From positions 1 to 43,290 of the forward strand of contig JAJDDR010000111.1 of assembly GCA_029260255.1 (NCBI GenBank): a stretch of DNA of 43,290 nucleotides, read 5' to 3'. Numbering within the stretch: position 1 is the stretch's first letter; each line of letters opens with the position of its first letter. Shown here in pieces: positions 38,862-43,290 of this stretch. The notes beneath the pieces were generated by a model. That model did not search any database. It worked only from the letters and a program-made list of their open reading frames with translations, and was not told the DNA's origin. This DNA comes from Phycisphaerae bacterium (GTDB taxonomy: Bacteria; Planctomycetota; Phycisphaerae; UBA1845). The position numbers were made by a program, and so were the translations under genes.

Positions 38862-40205
38862 CTACTTGATGCCGCTTTGATCGACAACTTGCTGTCGGTC
38901 TTCCTCACCGAATCGGCCGATGTCGGCGGCGAAGTCGAGAACGGTGTAACGGGCGCGGATGTGACGCGCCCAGCGGAGCGCGTCCGTAGCGGCGGAGTGG
39001 TCGAGCTTGAGCGCGCTCAGCGTGGTGGGGGCGCCGGCGCGGGTGAGGAGCGATCGGACCTGGTCGGCCGACTTGAGGACCGGAGAGACGGCGAACCAGA
39101 TGTCGGTCCAATGGTCCTTGATAAACGCCACGCGGCGGCGAGCATCCTGCACGGTTCGGCGTTTTTGGCGCGCCTGGGCGATGACCGCGGGGGCGGCGGA
39201 GCCGAAGTGGTCGGCGAGCTCGGCGTCGGAAGTGTCGCTGCATGGCACTTTCGGTTCGATGCCGGCGGGATTCACGGCTGAGAGGGTCTCGTACAGTTGC
39301 GCGCACAGCAGCGTGCCGAGCCCCACCTGAGCGCCGTGCAGGCGGTGCCCCTCGGGACCGCACATGTCCCAGTAATGCGAGACGAGATGCTCGCCGCCCG
39401 ACGCGGGGCTGGAACTTCCCGCGGCGGCCATCGCGATTCCGGACAGCAGGAGGGCGGCCGTCAGGGTGGCGACCCCGTGCTCGGTCCGGGCGGCGATGCC
39501 GTCGAGATCGTCGATCACGGCGTCGGCGGCCAGCGTGGCCAATCGGGCGGACGCGTCGCAGTAGTACCCGCCCTCGATGAGTCGGGCGAGGATCCAATCG
39601 GCGTTGCAAACGAATTTGCTGAGCAGGTCGGCCGCGCCGGCTGCCGTCATGTCGCGCGGGGATCGGCGGATAACGTCGAGGTCGACGACGACGGCCACGG
39701 GCGCGACGACGGGGTCGGTCACCTTCAAGCCGTCGCGCTTGAGCGATGCGACGGTGGATGTGTAACCGTTCATCGATGCGGCTGTCGGGTAGCTGATGTA
39801 GGGAATCTCGCGCTGCGTGGCGGCGGTTTTACAAATGTCGTTGATGGTCCCCGAGCCGACGCCGATGAGGCATCGCGGATTGACCGTTCCGATTGCGCGC
39901 GAAAGCGCGTCGACGGATGATTCATCCGCGACGAGGGCGGCGGATTCGAATACGTGTTCCTCTATCCCGATCGAAGTGCCACGCAGAGTCCCGGTGATTT
40001 CCGCTGCGATCTCGTGCGTGTTGATGTCGCTGACGACCAGCGGTTGACCCGCTAGGCCAAGCTCACGCAGCGTTTCGATCAAGGCGGTACCGCGGCAATC
40101 GTCGAGGCGAACCGTCTTTGTGGTAACGCAATGCGCTGTGCCGCATGGGCAGTCGCGCTCGCAAGCGAGCCACTCCGAGATCGCATGCATGAGTTTTTCG
40201 AGCAT
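38862..40205 (-). CDS. sn-glycerol-1-phosphate dehydrogenase (AraM/EgsA-like)
   Basis: GVGSGTINDICKTAATQREIPYISYPTAASMNGYTSTVASL; metal-ligand-like D/H/H in AAGAADLLSKF, SGGEHLVSHYWD and RLHGAQVGLGT. ATG at 40205. Confidence 0.85.
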   Translation of the reverse strand: MLEKLMHAISEWLACERDCPCGTAHCVTTKTVRLDDCRGTALIETLRELGLAGQPLVVSDINTHEIAAEITGTLRGTSIGIEEHVFESAALVADESSVDALSRAIGTVNPRCLIGVGSGTINDICKTAATQREIPYISYPTAASMNGYTSTVASLKRDGLKVTDPVVAPVAVVVDLDVIRRSPRDMTAAGAADLLSKFVCNADWILARLIEGGYYCDASARLATLAADAVIDDLDGIAARTEHGVATLTAALLLSGIAMAAAGSSSPASGGEHLVSHYWDMCGPEGHRLHGAQVGLGTLLCAQLYETLSAVNPAGIEPKVPCSDTSDAELADHFGSAAPAVIAQARQKRRTVQDARRRVAFIKDHWTDIWFAVSPVLKSADQVRSLLTRAGAPTTLSALKLDHSAATDALRWARHIRARYTVLDFAADIGRFGEEDRQQVVDQSGIK

Positions 40206-40248
40206 GTTGCCGTCCTGGAGGTGCCGAGTAGAGCACCACGTATCGAAC

Positions 40249-40312
40249 GTCATGCTGAGCGAAGCGAAGCATCTTACCCGGCACCTGCGAGATTCCTCGC
40301 TACGCTCGGAAA
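40249..40312. repeat. Dispersed imperfect palindromic repeat (GTCATGCTGAGCGAAGCGAAGCATCTT...GAGATTCCTCGCTACGCTCGGAA)
   Basis: Matches a remembered intergenic repeat pattern (TGAGCGAAGCGAAG / CTTCGCTTCGCTCA) seen in many bacteria; arms imperfectly complementary. Confidence 0.65.
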
Positions 40313-40335
40313 GACCGGGTCGTTCGGGGTTCCAC

Positions 40336-41601
40336 CTACTCGCCAACGCGCCGGATGTCCGCGCCGACGGCGGCCAGCTTCTCCTCGATGTTGAGGTAGC
40401 CGCGATCGATGTGGTATGCGCGACTCACGCGGGTCTGCCCCTTGGCGATCAGCCCCGCGAGGATCAGTGCGGCGGACGCACGCAGGTCCGACGCCATCAC
40501 CGGCGCGCCGATCAGCTTCTTCACGCCGTGGATGATCGCGGTGCCGCCTTCGCGGCGGATGTTGGCGCCCATGCGCTTGAGTTCCGCAACGTGGTGGAAA
40601 CGGTCGGTGTAGATTTTCTCGGTCACCACGCTGTTGCCGTCCGCCAGACAAAGCAGTGCCATGGTCTGCGCCTGCAGGTCCGTTGGGAAACCGGGGTATG
40701 GTTGCGTGGTGATTTCCACCGGCTCCAGGCGGCGGGCGGACGACACGGAGATTCCCTTTTCGGACCGCTCGACGATGACGCCGATGCGACGCAGCGAATC
40801 GACCGCCGCGATCAGATGCTCCAGCCGCCCGCCGACGAGTTCGAGTTCCCCGTTCGTAATGGCCGACGCGATCATGTACGTGCCGGTTTCGACGCGATCG
40901 GGGATGATTTCGTGGGTGCAGCCCTTCAACGAGGCGACGCCGTCGATGGTGATACGCGGCGTGCCCTGACCGTTGATGCGCGCGCCGCAGGCGTTGAGGA
41001 AATCAGCCAGGTCGGTCACCTCCGGCTCGCAGGCGGCGGATTCGATCACCGTCCTTCCTTCGGCGAGGACAGCCGCCGTAATGACGTTGGCCGTCCCCGT
41101 CACAGACGGACCGAACGCGCCGCCGAGGAACATCTCCGCGCCCTTGAGCTTCTTCGCTCGGATCATCATGTCGCCGCCGGACAACTCGTACTCGGCGCCG
41201 AGTGCTTCGAATCCTCGCAGGTGGAGATTGACCGGCCGGTATCCAATGGCGCAACCGCCCGGCATGGCAACCTGGGCACGTTTGCGCTTTGCGAGCAACG
41301 GTCCCATGACGCAGACGCTGGCACGCATCTTACTGACCAGCTCGTATTCCGCGTGACAGTTCATCTCGTCGACCACGCGGATGTGCAGCGTTCCGTCGTC
41401 GTCGCGCTCCGACTGGACACCCAGTCGGTTCAGCAGCGTCAGCATCGAACGCACGTCGGTCAGGTCCGGGACGTTTTTCAAGAGGACCTCGTCCTCGCAG
41501 AGGATGCAGGCCGCGAGGATCGGCAGCGCGGCGTTCTTCGCGCCGCCGATATCGATCTTGCCCTTCAGGCGATTTCCACCGCTGATCTCGAAATGTTCCA
41601 C
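40336..41601 (-). CDS. murA: UDP-N-acetylglucosamine 1-carboxyvinyltransferase
   Basis: EHFEISGGNRLKGKIDIGGAKNAALPILAACIL, MRASVCVMGPLLAKRKRAQVAMPGGCAIGYRPVNLHL, GFPTDLQAQTMAL. GTG start at 41601. Confidence 0.95.
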   Translation of the reverse strand: MEHFEISGGNRLKGKIDIGGAKNAALPILAACILCEDEVLLKNVPDLTDVRSMLTLLNRLGVQSERDDDGTLHIRVVDEMNCHAEYELVSKMRASVCVMGPLLAKRKRAQVAMPGGCAIGYRPVNLHLRGFEALGAEYELSGGDMMIRAKKLKGAEMFLGGAFGPSVTGTANVITAAVLAEGRTVIESAACEPEVTDLADFLNACGARINGQGTPRITIDGVASLKGCTHEIIPDRVETGTYMIASAITNGELELVGGRLEHLIAAVDSLRRIGVIVERSEKGISVSSARRLEPVEITTQPYPGFPTDLQAQTMALLCLADGNSVVTEKIYTDRFHHVAELKRMGANIRREGGTAIIHGVKKLIGAPVMASDLRASAALILAGLIAKGQTRVSRAYHIDRGYLNIEEKLAAVGADIRRVGE

Positions 41602-41673
41602 CGCGCCGTGTCCTTTCGATCTGTCGACGTTCGTCTCGCGATTGCACAAACCGACAACCGCGCGCACAGTGTA

Positions 41674-42564
41674 TCAGACTTTCGTGAATTGCATCACCCG
41701 GTCGTGCGGGTCGCTCGGAGCGCGAAACGTCCCGGAATGCACCAGCGCCCCGCCGCCCGCGAACACCGCCGCGACATCGTCACGTTGGCCGGCTCCGATT
41801 TCGACGAGGACGGCGCCGTCGGCTTTCAGCAGGCTCGTGGCGCCGGACGCGATGACGCGGAACAACGCGAGCCCGTCGCCGCCGGGGGTTAGGGCGATGG
41901 TCGGTTCGTGGTCGCGGACGTTGGGTGGCAGAGTAGCCATGTCCGCCTCGGACACGTACGGCGGGTTCGACACGATCAGGTCGAACCCGCCCTGAGGCAC
42001 GACGTCGGGAGACAGCGAGAGGTCGGCCGCCTCGACGAACCGGATGCGGTCCGCGACCTCGTGCCGGCCGGCGTTTCTGCGGGCGACGTCAAGGGCGCCG
42101 GCCGAGATGTCCGTGGCCACGCCCGTTGCTCGAGTGCAGTTCGCCAGGATGGTGACGATGATGCATCCGCTGCCCGTCCCCAGGTCGAGGATGCTGGGTG
42201 TTCCTTGGCTGCCCCGGCAACGCCCGATGGCGCGATCGACCAGCGTCTCGGTCTCGGGCCGGGGGATGAGGACGTCGGCGGTGACCTCGAACTCCAGTGA
42301 GAAAAACTCGCGAAAGCCGACCAGATAGGCGATGGGCACGTGCTGAGCCGCGCGTCGCACTGTATCCCGGAACTGCGCGAGGACGGTCTCATCGGGCACA
42401 TTGTCGAATCGGGTGTACAGTTGGATGCGCGGGCATCGCAGTGCGTGGGCGAGAAGGATCTCGGCGGACAGCCGTGGCTCGTCGAGACCGTGGTTGTCGA
42501 AATGGCCGGTGGTCCAAGTCAGCAGGCGACCTATGGTCCACGGCGTCTGTGGTTCGTCGCCCAT
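41674..42564 (-). CDS. prmC: Peptide chain release factor N5-glutamine methyltransferase PrmC/HemK
   Basis: LIPRPETETLVDRAI, ILDLGTGSGCIIVTI, DLIVSNPPYVSEADM. ATG at 42564 (MGDEPQ); the track ORF's upstream extension runs through the mobile element. Confidence 0.94.
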   Translation of the reverse strand: MGDEPQTPWTIGRLLTWTTGHFDNHGLDEPRLSAEILLAHALRCPRIQLYTRFDNVPDETVLAQFRDTVRRAAQHVPIAYLVGFREFFSLEFEVTADVLIPRPETETLVDRAIGRCRGSQGTPSILDLGTGSGCIIVTILANCTRATGVATDISAGALDVARRNAGRHEVADRIRFVEAADLSLSPDVVPQGGFDLIVSNPPYVSEADMATLPPNVRDHEPTIALTPGGDGLALFRVIASGATSLLKADGAVLVEIGAGQRDDVAAVFAGGGALVHSGTFRAPSDPHDRVMQFTKV

Positions 42565-42599
42565 CCCGCGTTTATACCGCCGGCCGAGGTCTGGGCAAA

Positions 42600-42730
42600 G
42601 GGTGTGACCATTGATTGTGGCATGCCAGGGGTAGGGCGGGTTCCACCCGCCTTCTTCCTCGGTTGCGGCGGGTAGAACCCGCCCTACGGCATGTCCCTGA
42701 CCAACGATGCCACAGAGAATGGTCACACCC
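42600..42730. mobile_element. MITE-like palindromic element, copy 3
   Basis: Nearly identical to the 28298 copy; GGGTGTGACCATT...AATGGTCACACCC; flanked by CTGGGCAAA at 42591-42599 and 42731-42739. Confidence 0.88.
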
Positions 42731-42854
42731 CTGGGCAAAGTCGGGTCGCTTTTGGAATTGAATTCGGGTGGGTTCGCGCGTACACTCCCGAAGCTGTCGA
42801 CGGCGTTTGTTTCCGTCGACGCGGTGATCGGGCCTGCGGGCGTGATTGCATGAT

Positions 42855-42928
42855 GGTGGGCGTAGCTCAGTTGGTGGAGCACCAGGTTGTGGTCCTGGGG
42901 GTCGCGGGTTCAAGTCCCGTCGCTCACC
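42855..42928 (+). tRNA. tRNA-His (anticodon GTG)
   Basis: Acceptor GTGGGCG/CGCTCAC with an extra 5' G; D-arm TAGCTCAGTTGGTGGAGCA; anticodon arm CCAGG-TTGTGGT-CCTGG; T-arm GCGGG-TTCAAGT-CCCGT; no encoded CCA. Confidence 0.95.
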
Positions 42929-43105
42929 CGTTGGTTGGATCGACATAACATAAGGTGAATCCGCGCGTTGCGAATACCCGCCTGATCGCGGCGCTTCTCG
43001 GACGGCGCGCCGGGTGGTGCTTCGGCCGCACCTGGACCGCCTTCACTACTCCACAGGGAATCGCCCGTCGGCGACCCTTCCCCCAGTCCTTTCCGCCCAA
43101 AAAAT

Positions 43106-43130
43106 TGCGCGAGAGAGGACTCGAACCTCT
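43106..43130 (-). other. tRNA 3'-end fragment (T-arm plus 3' acceptor strand), candidate att core
   Basis: Minus strand AGAGGTTCGAGTCCTCTCTCGCGCA: perfect 5-bp T-stem with TTCGAGT loop, then CTCGCGC+A; no matching 5' half (GCGCGAG + D-arm) seen upstream on that strand. Confidence 0.55.
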
Positions 43131-43290
43131 TCGGGAACCACGGGGAAAACCGCCCACTCCGGACAAGGCGGTGCAGAATCCGGTGCAGTCGGCGCACGAA
43201 ACCGCACCCATGATCCCGAATTGGCCGCCGTCGTGGCCGCGTGGGCAGACCTGCCGGAAGCCGTCCGCGCGGGCATCGTGGCGATGGTCC

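Noticed and set aside
42572-42946. ORF 42572..42946 - (RRDLNPRPPGPQPGAPPTELRP)
   Set aside because: Antisense of tRNA-His and the MITE; classic spurious ORF.
42691-42948. ORF 42691..42948 + (MVGVAQLVEHQVVVLGVAGSSPVAH)
   Set aside because: Its C-terminal half is a translation of tRNA-His, a common annotation artefact.
1-43290. CRISPR arrays, rRNA genes, intact IS elements, known anti-phage defence genes
   Set aside because: No regularly spaced direct repeats, no rRNA signatures, no transposase/DDE ORFs and no recognisable defence domains were found.

Overview
The window looks like a ~43 kb, GC-rich chromosomal segment of a Planctomycetes/Phycisphaerae-like bacterium (inferred from gene content only). 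Most of it is housekeeping: a TPR Ser/Thr kinase, purSL/purQ, a family-4 UDG, an FHA-GAF histidine kinase, a folD-like gene, an M48 protease, hpf/ptsN/HPr, a DUF502-like gene, a pseudopilin-like gene, sucC, two B12/radical-SAM genes, ftcD, hutI, a G1P dehydrogenase, murA, prmC and tRNA-His(GTG). The strongest unusual signal is a small palindromic mobile element (MITE-like, 114-131 bp) in three intergenic copies. It has ~24-bp GGGTGTG...CACACCC terminal inverted repeats, nested GGCGGGT-nnn-ACCCGCC hairpins, and a matching 9-bp direct repeat flanking each copy. Other short dispersed-repeat-like palindromes occur, two of them apparently inserted in frame in hutI and purL. Further points of interest: a FolD-like protein with substitutions at the catalytic Lys, Gln and Asp positions; a seven-ORF SPFH x3/ABC operon whose last two ORFs are one reading frame broken by a single TAA; a bacterial G1P dehydrogenase; tandem B12-radical SAM enzymes of unknown substrate; and a tRNA 3'-end fragment at the right edge suggesting an integration boundary. 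All assignments come from reading sequence and motifs; no database search was run.
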